Shown here in pieces: positions 33,367 through 50,207 of a stretch of 64,000 nucleotides of DNA. The notes under the pieces were generated by a model that was given only the letters and a program-made list of their open reading frames with translations, was not told where the DNA came from and ran no database searches. Where the stretch lies: the NCBI GenBank assembly GCA_037447655.1, contig JBBHKE010000303.1, forward strand, positions 317,473 through 381,472. The letters run 5' to 3'. The translations under genes were made by a program, and so were the position numbers. This DNA is from Zygnema cylindricum. Taxonomy: Eukaryota; Streptophyta; Zygnematophyceae; Zygnematales; Zygnemataceae. Numbering within the stretch: position 1 is the first letter of the stretch; each line of letters begins with the position of its first letter.

Positions 33367-33863
33367 GTACGACGATTTGTACCGCGACGGCGGCAGCGTT
33401 ACATCGTGCCCGCGGTACGGCCGTGTGACGGAAAAAAACCGAGACAGACACGGCGCCTATATAAGGGTTTCCCCGAAGGTGAACAACGTTCCCTTATTCA
33501 TATATTGATTTACACGAGATGCAGCAATAATAATATCAAATGAAAGATAAATATTTTTTTCTTTTTTGAATATTTTTTGTCTAAGTTTGATGGCATATCA
33601 AATGATAATAGATAAAAAAACCAAATCGGGAAGCCATGGCGAAATTGAACGTACTGATGACATCACATGGTAGCATGGCTTTGCTATGTCACAAAACCCT
33701 AAACATCTACAACGTTACAAAAACCTTGACGTTTACAACCGTCGCCGTTTTTAGGCAGTTTCGTAGTCGTCTACATTTCGTTTCGTAGACTGTCCCACAT
33801 TTTGTAGACGTCTACAACTGTCACATTTTTGAAGTAATGAACGCGCAAGTAACATTTGACATA
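33367..33863. other. Repeat leader with TATA-like motif, and flank of the H element
   Basis: 33425-33510 (GAGACAGACACGGCGCCTATATAAGG...GAACAACGTTCCCTTATT) closely matches 53270-53345, which also sits just after a minisatellite. From ~33590 to 33840 the sequence resembles 34440-34700 (a CCATGGC block, CACAAAACCCTAAACATCTACAA, and GTAGACGTCTACAAC). No gene was recognised. Confidence 0.5.
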
Positions 33864-34810
33864 GGGGGTGTCCCCATGTTTTAAAGTATCTACTTTTCTC
33901 TGTCTTTTTGCCTTTTTTTTCAGGGAACTTTGACAAAAACTTTAGCCGTACGAAAAAATCATTTTTACCAAAGTAGAGTGAACGTCAATTCATACTTTGA
34001 ATGTACGACGTGTTTGTTGTCATGCGAATGCATTTTGGCGTTTACCCCTTTTCGACCATCGGGCAAGAGAATCCAGCCCAAAAAAAAACTTCTTCCAAAA
34101 TCACCTCGAGGGGGTGTTTTTAGTTCAGGTACCACCCTAACAGCGAATGAAAAACGAACCACGCACGCGCCACACGATTTGTAAAATTGTAGGACGAATG
34201 AGAGTCCTCACTATTTTTTTCCGTGCTCGTCACGCGCTATGTACGGAAAAAAACTGCAGGGGTCTTGACCTCCACTTTCAATCATGGGTCCTTTGCAAAA
34301 AAAATCGTCGTCGTCGCCTCTCCTCTCTCCCTCTCACACTATCGCTTATATCTCACACTTTTTAAAACGAGACACGACAATATTGGTATAAAATGAAAGA
34401 TATTTTAAAAATATTTTTTCTGACAATTTTCAGGTTTTTTTTTAATGGCAAGTCGAGTGAGAAAAGTAGAAAAAACGAAATCGGAAAACCATGGCAGAAA
34501 GTTCTTGAATCCGTGACGTCGACGTTGTCTCAAGCGAGCGTGACGTTACAATGTCACTAAACCCTAAACATCTACAATTTCACAAAAATCTAGACGTCTA
34601 CCACTGTCGCTGTTTTTGTTGGCGTCACCAATCGTCGGAAGTTTCGTAGTCGTCTTCAACCGTCACAAGTTGTAACTACGTCTACAACCGTCACATGTCA
34701 AAGTTCCGATTTCATTTTCGCACATTGGGACGCTCTTCAAAGTAGTACGTCGAATCTTCACTATAGTCCAAAATACTTTATCAAAGTACCGATTACATGG
34801 GGACACCCCC
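33864..34810 (+). mobile_element. H-family element, copy 1 (947 bp)
   Basis: Starts GGGGGTGTCCCCATGT and ends ACATGGGGACACCCCC, a 16-bp perfect inverted repeat, with ATA on both outer sides. The interior has no open coding frame. A diverged inverted copy is at 59778-60732. A second H-type end at ~34898 (GGGGACACGCCC followed by TTA) suggests a further fragment, 34811-34898. Confidence 0.7.
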
Positions 34811-35041
34811 ATAGGCACACTTTGAATAGTACACTGTAAAATCTGCGATAAAATCTAAAGTAACGTTTCAAAGTTTCGATTACATGGGGACACGCCCTTA
34901 GTGACGTCGACGTTGTCACAAGTGAACATGACATCATAATGTCACAAAACCCTAAACCTTCGATGTCACAAAAGTCCACGAAATGCGGTTTGACAACATA
35001 CATTTGTAGACGTATACTATTGTCGCTACACCGTGAATCGC

Positions 35042-35263
35042 TACACCGCGAATCGTTATTAGTGTCAAAGTCACTAATTTGGGTTCTTAAAATTCTAATT
35101 TTTTTCCGCAATTAGTATACATGATTTTCAGAAATAAATTAGCAACGCTATTTAAGGACGTGGACCATAATCTGCCACATCTTTCGTACTAAATTAGAAT
35201 CAATAACACTAAATTTTTATTTACGCTATTTAAACTTTGACACTAATAACGATTCGTGGTGTA
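35042..35263. mobile_element. TACACCG-family element M1 (222 bp)
   Basis: Terminal inverted repeats of ~29 bp with one mismatch: TACACCGCGAATCGTTATTA... and ...TAATAACGATTCGTGGTGTA. One base separates it from M2. Non-coding. Confidence 0.8.
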
Positions 35264-35264
35264 G

Positions 35265-35819
35265 TACACCGTGAATTGTTATTCGCGTAAAGGTTTCTTT
35301 AGCGTTTTCTTTAGCGTGAAGGAACAATTACCGTTATTTACGCTAATTGAGAATTTGGATTTTTTCAAAAAAAACATACATACTGGATATTTACTTATAC
35401 TAATTTGGATTTAAAAAAAAATAAACACCCGCCCCAAACTTGTTTACACTAATATAGGTTCTGTTCAAAATCTGACAAATCGTACACAAATCGTACGTTC
35501 ACACCGTCGAAACGCAGTTGCCGGACCAATATGTGAGAACGTGATTTTTGACAGCCCGATTGCATCCCCTTTTTAGAGCGCATATTCTCATGCGTCCGTG
35601 GTTACTAAAACCCATTAATTATACTTTCTAGCTTGAAAAGGTACATTTTTGTACGGTCTGACACCAACCGTACAACACTCTATTTAGATGATAAAAATTG
35701 GAAAAGAACCATAAATGGCGTAAAAGAAAAAACAGAATAATTTATGTTGTTTAAGAATTTGGGGAAAAAAAAAGGTACCTTAAATAGCGTCCATTACGCC
35801 AATACCGATTCACGGTGTA
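35265..35819. mobile_element. TACACCG-family element M2 (555 bp)
   Basis: Starts TACACCGTGAATTGTTATTC and ends AATACCGATTCACGGTGTA. The interior has the family block with TGAGAACGTGATTTTTGACAG, GCGCATATTCTCATGCG and GGTACATTTTTGTACGGTCT. Non-coding. Confidence 0.75.
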
Positions 35820-36103
35820 CCGTCAATAACTCTAATTGCGGTACCCCGTTTTTTTACCCAGATTCTCAAATAGAATTAATAAAAACCCTTTAAAAAACAA
35901 ATTAGAGTAAATGATTTCGTTGAAAACCCCAAATTCCCAAATAGCGTTGATAACGCTATTTGTTTCATAGCGCTACCTATTTCTAAACGCTAATAGCGAT
36001 TCACGGTGTAGTTCTGTCGACGTTTACAATTTGTCGCAAGTTCTGGAGACGTCTACAACCGTCGTAGGTGTTATAGACGTCTACAAATGTCACATAATTG
36101 AAG
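35820..36103. mobile_element. Probable short TACACCG-family fragment and spacer
   Basis: The right end at 36010 is a good family terminus (CGCTAATAGCGATTCACGGTGTA-like). The left end, sharing bases with M2, is weak. The spacer to 36103 is GTAGACGTCTACAAC-type H-family sequence. Confidence 0.4.
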
Positions 36104-36638
36104 TACACCGCCAATCGCTATTAGCGTTGTGTACGCTAATCCCGTCCCGCTTTTTTTTTGTTTTATTCTCAAATAGCGTAGTTTACTCTATTTTTTTCTT
36201 TATTCTATTTAGGGTTATATCAGTACGTTGACTCTTAACAGAGTGGTACGGTCGTCAGACCGTACATAAATGTACCTTTAAGGTTAAAAAAAATAACAAA
36301 AATTATTTTTAGTAACCGTGGACGCATGAGAATGTGCGTTCTGAAAAAAAAAAACCAGGTCGTAAAATCCCGCTCGCACATATTCGTCCGACAGCCGCGT
36401 TTCGACCGTGTGAATGTAATGATTTGTGTACGATCTGTCAGATTTTGTACGGAAACTTATATTAGTGTAGTGCATGTTTGCGACCGACATTTTTTTTTTC
36501 AAAGATCCAAATTACCATAATCAAACAATTAGAATGTATGATTTTTTCCAAAATTTTCAAATTCTTAAATAGCGTACACCACGGTAATTATTTGTATACG
36601 CTAATGAAACCTACACGCTAATAGCGATTGGCGGTGTA
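36104..36638. mobile_element. TACACCG-family element M4 (535 bp)
   Basis: A perfect 23-bp terminal inverted repeat: TACACCGCCAATCGCTATTA(GCG) and its complement at the right end. The interior shares GTCAGACCGTACATAAATGTACC and GTACGATCTGTCAGATTTTGTACGG with M2 and M5. A TA dinucleotide at each edge fits a TA target duplication (Tc1/mariner-like), which is inference. Confidence 0.85.
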
Positions 36639-38008
36639 ACGAAGAATAAACGATTCCGATTTCGGACATTGGCTACTTTATAATATTATCGCGTTTTTCA
36701 TAATAAAATCTTTCTTTCTTTTCCTTTATATAATACAGTACGAAGTACCTTCACTAAATTCTAGCGTTACACTTCAATTCCAGTTACATGATCTACAGAT
36801 TTTTCCTCAGTTCGTGCTAAATCCGTACCAGCAATGTACATTTGTGTACTTGCTGACGTAAGCTCTTGCGCGGAGCAAGCCGTCCTTCCTGCAAAAAGTG
36901 TGTCCCATACATAATCCATTAGGAATTCGACACGTTTCAGAAGTTTCATTTTAAACAGACATTCCGTACATAGAATGACGTCATCAAAAAATATTTATTT
37001 TGTCTTTTATGAGCTTGTGTCACTTCGAGGCTTGAGCCGTTGAGAATGATTCCAAAGTACAAAACGCATACGTAATAATGACGTACTTCCACTTATTTCT
37101 CTCCCGACCTGTCCCTTTTCTTCGAAACTTCCTCAAAAAGCACTTTGTACGGAATTTACACAGCCGTACAGTATCTCCGCAATTCCCGAACGTGCACGTA
37201 GAGTCACGTAGACTTTAGCAATTACGATCGAGCTTTTTTATTTGTCCACGTGGCTGTCATCGAATAGTACTCGGATGATTTTTATTTTTTTCTTATTTTT
37301 TTGGCTGCCCGTTGCTTTTTATACTTGAACTCGAGACTATCAAAAACTCAAAACTGAAAAAGTCAAAGAGTCAATTTTAAATTTTTAAAGGAGAGACGCT
37401 CTACAGTCTTAAGTCTGGAAGTCTATACACAGATTTGATTTTTTTTTTTGTCGGTTTGCGTGACGTGGCACGATGCGGCTCCTTCGAAGCTTTTTCCGAT
37501 GGCGCAGAAGCGCGCCACGTAACCTAAACAATAACGCCATTTTTTTGAATACTGTAATAATGAATAGCGATGAAATTTTTTTGGTTTTGAGGGAGGAGGG
37601 AAATCAAGTGGATAACCAATTTCGGGCAAATATGAAGAATCTTTTTACGTGAGCTAAACTTTTTTTTTTTTTGCAATATTTTTACTCGAATTTTTTGCAC
37701 TGTTGTTTTTCGATCCATTGCTTTTTTTTTTTTTTTTTTTTTGTTGTTTTTTATTTACCTCTGGTCTTGTTTTTCCGTTAGGGTTTTTGAAGTCTGCCGT
37801 GCTGGGCCTTCCAGATCGAATATATTTATGGCCAGATTTATATTTTCTTTTGAAAATGTTTTAGTGCGTTGGCAGTTTTTCTGTACACGTTTTTGGGTTT
37901 ATTTAATGACATTATATCTTATATTTGTCATCATCTGGTTGAAATATCTGAATTTGGACATGTATCTGTAACATTATAGAATAGACACATTGGACATGAA
38001 CATTGGAA
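36639..38008. other. Intergenic DNA, no gene recognised
   Basis: T-runs (37440-37450, 37660-37742) and CGTAC words. An upstream exon of the hydrolase gene could lie at 37741-37900, where an acceptor-like TTAG and a short open stretch occur, but nothing supports it beyond that. Confidence 0.4.
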
Positions 38009-38290
38009 ACTGGATGTTGGACATTGGAAATGAAGCATTGGAAATTGACATTAGACATTAGACATTGGACATTGGATATTAGACATTGGACATTGGACAT
38101 TGGACATTAACATTAGACATTGGACATTGGAAATTAATATTAGACATTGGACATTAGACATTGGACATTGGAAATTAGACATTAGACATTGGACATTGGA
38201 AATTAACATTAGACATTGGACATTGGAAATTAACATTAGACATTGGACATTGGAAATTTACATTAGACATTGGAAATTGCTGAAAGTTAA
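38009..38290 (+). repeat. Minisatellite built on ATTGGACATTGGAAATTA
   Basis: Mixed 9-bp (ACATTGGAC/ACATTAGAC) and ~27-bp higher-order units. It decays to the right through ~38600 as scattered ATTGAACATT words. Open frames on both strands here are repeat translations. Confidence 0.9.
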
Positions 38291-39385
38291 ATATTGAACA
38301 TTGAACATAAATATTGAAAATTGGGCATTTGAAATTGATCAGTGTACTTCGAGAACAGCGATAATTAAATATTGAATGCTGACATCTAACATTGAACATC
38401 ATTGAACTTAATGCGTAAAGAATTGAACATTGAACCTTAAGCATACTTTCAACATTTAAATACGAAATTCAGGTTTAATTTCCAAAGTTGAACCTTGAAA
38501 AATGAACACTGACTAGAAATATGTGAAGTTTAAGATTGGACATTGCTGTTAATGAAAGCTTAATATTGAAAATCTTTGATTTTACATAATGTCATTGGAC
38601 ATGAGATTAATGTTAAAAGTGGCACTATGAAAGCCATACAATAAATATTTACTACTTTACGTCAATTACAATGAAAACCAACAAAATATTAAGATATTTA
38701 CAAAGATTGAGTTATGAGCAAATTTTATTAACATTTTTCCACCTTAACCTATTTTTCCACCTTGCAGTCCACTCGAATATTTCTCATGGAAGAACTTGAT
38801 TTTTTTTTCTAAAAACTCAAATTAGTGATACATATTTACAAATACCTCCAAATAGCAAAAGATAACCACAAATAGCCAAAAATCACGAAAAATAATTGCA
38901 AATGACCTCAAATTAACTGAAAGTATTTAAAAATAACTAAAAACTTACTAAAAATAACTAGGAAATAACTACCATAACTACAAGAACTACAATCAGTAGG
39001 ATAACTACAACGACTAAAGATTCACTAAAGACAAATTATTATGAGAAAAATATTTTATACCACCATTAGTGTGAAACCATTCTCGTTTTTTCAATGGTTT
39101 TTCACTTTTTTGAGATGAATTTGGTCAATATTTATTCTAAAACATGAATATCTTAATTGTGGCTCATTATATATTCCTTAATTAATTCCTTAAATTGAGG
39201 AGTTGCCCCAAAAAAAAAAGGCAAGACATTATTTCCAACTATGCCGATATCCAATCGATAAAGACAAAATAGTGAAAACCCAAATCGTAGAAACTAAATA
39301 AATTAAGATGATAAAAAAAAAAGAGGACGAAAAAGAATAATACGAGAAAAACACGAAAGATAAAAGTATATAAATGGTTTTGCAG
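38291..39385. other. AT-rich DNA upstream of the hydrolase gene
   Basis: Contains decayed ATTGAAC repeats and AAATA-CC-AAATAG runs (38820-38960). A TATATAAATGG motif at ~39368 just before TTTTGCAG could be a TATA box or part of a splice acceptor. Confidence 0.4.
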
Positions 39386-43949
<4,564 letters not shown>

Positions 43950-44965
43950 TTTTTTAATATTTTTTGGTTTTTTAATCGATTTCTGTTTGATATTGATTTG
44001 AGTGAGATAAACCGTACTTTTCTGAAAACGAGATGTAATTTATGTGAAGTAGTAGAGACCTTTTATTTGAAAAAGCCTTTTTCTTTGCCTTTAAAAAAAA
44101 AAAAAAAAATCTTTTTGCCTTTTTAGGATTATGTATGGATGGAGAAATAAGGGTTTTAGGCACTATTTATGTTAGTTGTACTCTAAATCTTGTATAACAT
44201 ATACTTGTACGGCTCGAAAAAAAAATAAGGTAGCTTGGTTTAAAAATAATTCGGAGGATAATCACAATAGAAGAAAAACCTGAGAATTTTTTTAAAATAT
44301 TTTTTGGAGGCTTTTTTTAATTCATGGCTCTGTTTTTCTAATCATGAGATCGGTTGTGATCGTCATTTTTTATTTTTTTTTAGGAAATTATGGTAATAAA
44401 AGTTGGATTTATTGTCACCGCATTGTCACATCTTTTTATCATTGTCATTAAAAAAATGCATCGTTAATCCTCGAAGCAAAAAAGCAAAAGGTTAAAAAGA
44501 GAGAAACAATACAAAAATGTTATATTTTTATGTTATATATTTTGAAATTATGATCATGGATGGGGTATAAATGATGGAGAGAGAAAACAGATGGTGATGA
44601 GAAGGGTAAACAAGTTATGAATTGTTGGTATTAGAATTAGCTACACTAAATTATAATTTGTCACGTGGTTCTTTATTGACCACTCAATTAAATTAACTAA
44701 AAAGTGTTATTTATAATTTTGGGTTGATTAGCTCTAATAGCGGTGGGCATTGCTGTAGTTTAATGCGGGGAAAAAAAAAGATTTAGAGGGGAAATTTATG
44801 TGGTTATTGGCTAAAATTCCGTGCGTTTGTTCGTGCGAGACGTATGAGACGCCTAAAATATGTGTAAAATGTTTTTTTTTGCACGGTTTTGAGACTCCGC
44901 ACTTAATCGACCGCACATTTTATTCGTACTAAATGATAAAATATTGCCAATTTTGTACTGTACTG
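43950..44965. other. 3' flank of the hydrolase gene and intergenic DNA
   Basis: AT-rich, with T and A runs. Short open frames only. Contains the presumed 3' UTR. No repeat family recognised. Confidence 0.5.
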
Positions 44966-45529
44966 TACACCGCCAATCGTTTTAGCGTTGTGTACGCTAA
45001 TTCCGTCCCGCTTTTTTTTTTTTTTTATTCTCCATTAGCGTAGTTCATTCTATTTTTTTCTTTACTCTATTTAGGGTTAATTTTTTAGTACCGTACAAAA
45101 TGGAAGTACGCCATCAGTCAATTAGTGTGATGTACGGACAGTGTCAGACCGTTCAAATTGTACCTTTTTAAGTGAAAAAGTATAATTAATGAGTTTTAGT
45201 AGCCGCGGACGCATGAGAATGTGCGCTCTAAAAAGGGGGTCTAATCGGATTGTCAAATATCACGTTCGCACATATTCGTCCAGCAACCAGGTTTCGACTG
45301 TGTGAACGTGCGATTTGTGTACGATTTGTCAGATTTTGTACGAATACCTATATTGGTGTAAGCATGTTTGCGACCGACATTTTTTTTTTTCAAAGACCCA
45401 AATTAGAATTATTAAACAATTAGAATGTATGTTTTTTTTCAAAATTTTCAAATTCTTAATTAGCGTAAACCACGGTAATTTTTCATGTACGCTAAAGAAA
45501 CTTCTACGCTAATAACGATTGGCGGTGTA
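44966..45529. mobile_element. TACACCG-family element M5 (564 bp)
   Basis: Starts TACACCGCCAATCGTTTTAG and ends CTAATAACGATTGGCGGTGTA, complementary with two changes. The interior is collinear with M4 (GTGTACGCTAATTCCGTCCCGC, GAATGTGCGCTCTAAAAAGG, GCGACCGACATTTTTTTT). M4 and M5 are clearly sister copies. Confidence 0.85.
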
Positions 45530-46007
45530 GTGTACTGGTTTTTTTGCCTCTTACGATAAGCTTTTTTCCGTACATACGTGTCCAATTGACCTAGTAATTA
45601 GCATGCCAAAGCTAACTTGAGCTTCTAAGAGTAGAAAGCTAGCCGTCTCATATTTAACCTGTGCATACATGCCTTTTTTCGAATAGCATTCTCCGTTTTT
45701 TTGGTCATGTGATGTGGCGGTTNNNNNNNNNNAACATAAAGTTTTTTATGTGGAACCTTATAGCTCTGGTTAGTAGTCACTATCAGTAGTATTTAGAGAA
45801 GGGGGGGCCACTCCCGTGAAACCGGTCAGGGGTTTATAGACACACATGATTTAGATCTTAAAAAAGAGGGGATATCCACCGACAAAACCCTTTCCCGTTA
45901 GACACACGAAATGGAGCTCGTGTAGGTGATGTTAGTGAATCTAAGAGTGAGAGTGTCTTGACTTAAGGAAGGTGGTGAGGGTAGAAAAAGTAGAGAGAAT
46001 CTAATAG
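45530..46007. other. Intergenic DNA with assembly gap
   Basis: Ten Ns at 45723-45732. No gene recognised. The right edge is the truncation point of element B. Confidence 0.6.
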
Positions 46008-46019
46008 ATTCATGATATA

Positions 46020-46760
46020 ATGATGTGGCAAAAGAGGCTTGGGCATGTGAATCTAGATAATCTAAGAGAGATGAAAAAGATGGGAGTGGTGGAAGGAATT
46101 CAGTTCTGTGAGAGTGAGAATCTAAGTGATTGTAGTGGATGTGCTCGAGGTAAAGCACACAGATTGCCCTTTCCCAAAACAGCCACCTATAGGGGAGAAA
46201 AAATTCTAGATTTAGTACACACAGATATTTGGGGACTGGCCAAAGTGCCCTCACCGGGGGGGAAGAGATTTATGATGACTATCACTGATGATTGGTCTCG
46301 ATATTCCAAGGTGTATTTTTTGAAATACAAGTTAGAAGCTCAGGATTGTTTTAGACAATATATAGCATGGAGCAAAAAACTCCATGAAACTCCAATCAAG
46401 AGAGTAAGGAGTGACAATGGTGGAGAGTATACTTCTAACCAGTTTGAGGACTCTTTGAGGGAAGATGGAGTTCAACACCAAAAGATTGTTCCAGAAAACC
46501 CAAAACAGAATGGGGTAGCTGAACGATTAACTAGGACACTAAGTGATAGTGCTAGAAGTATGTTGTCGGATAAGAAGATAGAAAAAAGGTTTTGGGCAGA
46601 AGCAATGAACTGTGCTAATTACCTCAAAAATAGAGTTCTTACCTCAGCTATAAATGATCAAACACCTTATGAGAGATGGACCGGCCGAAAACCAGACATA
46701 TCTCACTTAAAGGTTTTCGGCAGTGAAGTATTTAGTCTAGATACAGATCGGTCTAATTAG
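46020..46760 (+). pseudogene. Integrase of element B
   Basis: A 246-residue open frame: HHCC zinc domain (QKRLGHVNLDNL...CSGCARGKAH), catalytic core with HTDIWG (first Asp), RSDNGGEYTS (second Asp) and PKQNGVAERL (Glu), then KVFGSEVFSLDTD and a TAG. It is in one frame, so better kept than the A integrase. It cannot act without LTR partners in cis, but could in principle be expressed. Confidence 0.82.
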
Positions 46761-46879
46761 AAGCTAGATTTTAGAAGAAAACCAGGATACCTATTAGGAT
46801 ATGATGAGGATGTTAAACGATATAGAGTACGATCTAAAAAGGGAAAATATAATCTTAGGAAAGCATCTAGTAGTTATGG

Positions 46880-47970
46880 ATGAAGGAAAGCCTGTGGATC
46901 CCTTCAAGTATACAAAGTCAGTATAATATTCAGATTTGAGTCAGAAAATTCCGCTGACTTTGAGCTTCCAAACTATCCAGGTTTTAGAGGAGTTGACATT
47001 CTTGCAGGTACAAATCAGACCGAAAAGGACTCGGTTGCGGAAACTCCGGTGACAACTCTACTTGAAGCGGAAGACGTAGTGGAAATTGATTCAAAATCAA
47101 GGGATAGGGGAGAAGTCGAGATTGTTCAAAAGAGCCCACGATAACCATCTATTCGGACTACAAGTTTTGAGGGGGGAAGGAGAAGTAGCAAAAGATTGGA
47201 AGAAAAACAGGTTAATAACAAGGTAACAAAACTATCTTATCAAAATAAACCTCAAACTTATGGAGAGGCGATGACTTGTCCAGAAAGGAACCGTGGAAGA
47301 CAACCATCAATGAGGAGATGGCCTCAATTATGGCAGCCGATACTTGGGAGCTGATGGACTGTCCACCTAACCGAAAAACCAATCGGTTGTAAGTGGGTTT
47401 TCAAATTAAAAATGAACCCGGATAACACCATTGAGCGTTACAAAGCCCGATTAGTTGCAAAAGGATTTACACAGAAAGAAAGAATCGACTTTGAGGAAAC
47501 CTTTGCCCCGGTCGTCAGATTTCCCTCCGTCCGCATACTTCTCAATCTAGCAGCAGCGGAAGACATGGAGGTGCACCAAATGGACATCAAGACAGCCTTT
47601 TTGCATGGAGAATTGGAAGAGGACATCTTCATGCGAGAACCCGAAGGATTTGTGGAGGAAGGAGAAGAGAGTAAGGTATGCCAGCTAATTAAATCTCTTT
47701 ATGGTTTGAAACATGCCCCTTGACAATGGAATAAGAAGCTTGATGAGTTTTTTAGCGGTCTAGGATACATTCGGATCAGCTCAGATCACTCAATCTATGT
47801 TTTTGAAGATAAGGAAGGTGTTATATTTATTGCAATTTATGTTGATGGTTTACTTGTTTTAAGTAAATCAATGGAAAAAATTTATAAACTGAAAACCGAT
47901 TTTAAGGGGAGATTTGAAATGAAGGATATGGGGGAAGCAAAATATATTTTGGGAATTCAAGTAGAGAGAG
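46880..47970 (+). pseudogene. Reverse transcriptase of element B, inactive
   Basis: Frameshifted linker followed by an open stretch (47412-47723) with MDIKTAFLHGELEEDIFM and SLYGLKHAP, then a TGA. The active site has become YVDGLLVLSK: the second catalytic aspartate is Gly, so the enzyme would be dead even without the stops. It ends MKDMGEAKYILGIQVER. Confidence 0.85.
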
Positions 47971-48020
47971 ACTGAGAAAGAAATATTATAATATTTACTC
48001 AAAAGGAAGCAATAGGGAAC

Positions 48021-48825
48021 ATGCTAGAAAAATTTCAGATGGATAAAGCTAATAGTTGTACAACTCCAATGGAGTTAAAGAAGGGAAGTGAGGGGAGTGA
48101 GGAAGAAAGAGTCATAGTCTTAGACGAGGAATTAAGTCCTGAAGAACAAAAGTTCATGCAGACTATTCCTTACATGCAAGTAATGGGAAGCCTAATCTAT
48201 TTTATGAATTGTACCCGGCCGAATTTAGCTGCAGCCGTAAGAGTGCTGAGTAGAAGTTTAAATGCTCCCACTAAAAAGGATTGGGAGGCAGCTAAGAGAG
48301 TCCTTAGATATGTGATAGGAACTACGGATCTATGGTTGCATTTGGGTGGGGAGAATACTGACATCACTACTTGGAGTGATTCCAGTTATGGTGATGCTCC
48401 GATGAGGAGATGTACTTTTGGATATGTATTATATGTGGGTGATGGGGCTTGCTATTGGAGTAGCAAACATCAAAAGGTTATTGCTCAATCCACCATGGAG
48501 GCTGAGTATATGGCCTCTTGCTCTGCTATAGAAGAAATGATGTGGGTCAAGTCTTTGCTTGGTGAGCTTGGTCACCTTAAGAGTGGTGTGCAATTTTTTT
48601 TTTGTGATAATCAGGTAGCGATCGCTATTTCCGCCAATCCTAAACATCATTTTAAAGCCAAACACATGGACATTAGCCTCAGATTTGTTAGAGAGAAAGT
48701 AGAAAATAAAATAATCAGTTTAGAGTACCGACCAGATAGCGAGATGGAGCAGATATGATGACCAAACCTTTGCCTTCCCCTAAGCTAATTTTCTGCAGGG
48801 AGAAGTGTGGTATGAAATGAAAGAG
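48021..48825 (+). pseudogene. RNase H of element B
   Basis: A 245-residue frame with VMGSLIYFMNCTRPNLAAAV, TWSDSSYGD, CTFGYVLYVG, STMEAEYMAS and FCDNQVAIAI. All three visible acidic positions are kept. A frameshift near 48750 separates the last motif (MMTKPLPSPKL). Confidence 0.82.
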
Positions 48826-48845
48826 TGACTAGAAAATAGCGGGGG

Positions 48846-49818
48846 TGTAAAAATTGATGGTTCTTTTAGTATTTTCTAGGTCTAAAATAAAGTGCAGAAA
48901 AAGAAGCCGATGTAGTGTGTCTCTAACTTCTCTCTCCAACTCTCACACTTGTTGCAGTCACTGAGAAGTTGGAGAGGAAGCTAATGCCATGGCTGCCTAT
49001 GCTATCCAGAGATTTATGGTGTAATAAAGTAGTTGATTCACTAAAAGTAAAGCTATCGCCTAGTTGTAGAGGATATAGAGTGTAATAAATATATAAACGT
49101 TAACATATAGGCTAATTCATTTTACGGCAACTATATACGGGATACATAGAATCATTTATAAAAAGTACGGATTACGAGTACCAAGAATAAATAAGTACCG
49201 CGCATTTGTTTCAATAGCGAAACAAATACATCGCAACTATTTCTGACGGCTATGATTGAAATCGGCATTCAATCGGACGGCCGGAAAGAATGCCGAGATC
49301 GCGGAAAAAGATTGCGGCGGTTTATGGTCGCCGCCACATCAGATGACACGTGGCACCACTACATTCGATTTCGGCATCTCCAAGGATTACAGAAACGAAT
49401 CCAGAAAAGACACGTGTCGCATTTTGGTCATGTCGTACAATGTTCGTACATAAAGTACACCGACAGCTGTACCTTTCTGTACGTTACAGTAATATGATTG
49501 GTGCCGTACATCAGTAGATAGAGTTTTAGAGAGAGATAGAACTTAGAAAAAATTGGTAGATAGGACCCTCTCTCCTAGAGAGCTTCTGTACAAAAGGTCA
49601 ACTTTGACCCTCCTTAACTTACTGCTCGAGGAGCAAATTCAGAGATTCTTTTTGCAATCCACTCAGGTGAGTCTTGCCTTCACAGGGGTGAAGGTGGTCA
49701 GAGTTTTTGTTTGCCAGGGTGGTAGTTATTCGTGCTGAAAGACAAATGGGTCAGGGTTATCCTAGAGGCTTCGTGTGAGCTGCCTACTCTGAGGTCCTAT
49801 GGAGGTTTCAGAGTTGCA
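48846..49818 (+). repeat. 3' LTR of element B
   Basis: Starts TGTAAAAATTGATGG after a purine run AGCGGGGG and ends TTTCAGAGTTGCA. Same subtype as the A LTRs (shared TTCTAGGTCTA and ACTCTCACACTTGTTGCAGTC). Confidence 0.8.
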
Positions 49819-49821
49819 CCT

Positions 49822-49965
49822 GACACAATGTAACGTTGTCGTGCGTCACGGTACAAACCGCCGTACGACTCACACAATGTAGAGTTCCCGTGCGTCGGAG
49901 TACAGACCGCTATACGGCTGGCACAATCTAAAGTTGCCACCGTCCCTAATAGAGACTACCGGCCG
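49822..49965 (-). repeat. 49-bp minisatellite, inverted, ~2.5 units
   Basis: On the minus strand the units read GGCAAC-TTACATTGTGCCAGCCG..., the same as the array at 52881-53273. Confidence 0.7.
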
Positions 49966-50207
49966 TACCGGCCCCTAAAAAAGCGTCGTTAAAATCATAA
50001 AGGTACCAAATGTACGGATTTTCACTTTTTTACGAAAAATGCGTTAATTTTTCAAGATTTTTAAATTTTCATTAAATTCGTAAACTTTTCGTGTACAAAA
50101 ATATATACGGACAAAACGTACGGTCGAAAAAAGGTTGAAAGTACACCGTGAATGGCTATTAAAGTCAAAAAATCCATACACATTCGCATGTTTTTAGGGT
50201 AGCCGTG

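Larger units (their letters stand above)
46008..49818 (+). mobile_element. Element B: 5'-truncated copia of the A family
   Basis: Begins abruptly at the integrase zinc domain (TTCATGATATAATGATGTGG, matching the same place in A) and continues through RT and RNase H to a 3' LTR at 48846-49818. Gag, protease and 5' LTR are absent. Several stops and frameshifts. No target duplication can be assessed. Confidence 0.85.

Noticed and set aside
37912-38444. Repetitive frames on both strands over the ATTGGACATT array
   Set aside because: Minisatellite units of 9 and 27 bp preserve the frame. No non-repeat coding part is attached.
45898-46254. A 118-residue minus-strand frame
   Set aside because: It is antisense to the element B integrase, whose sense frame has clear domains.
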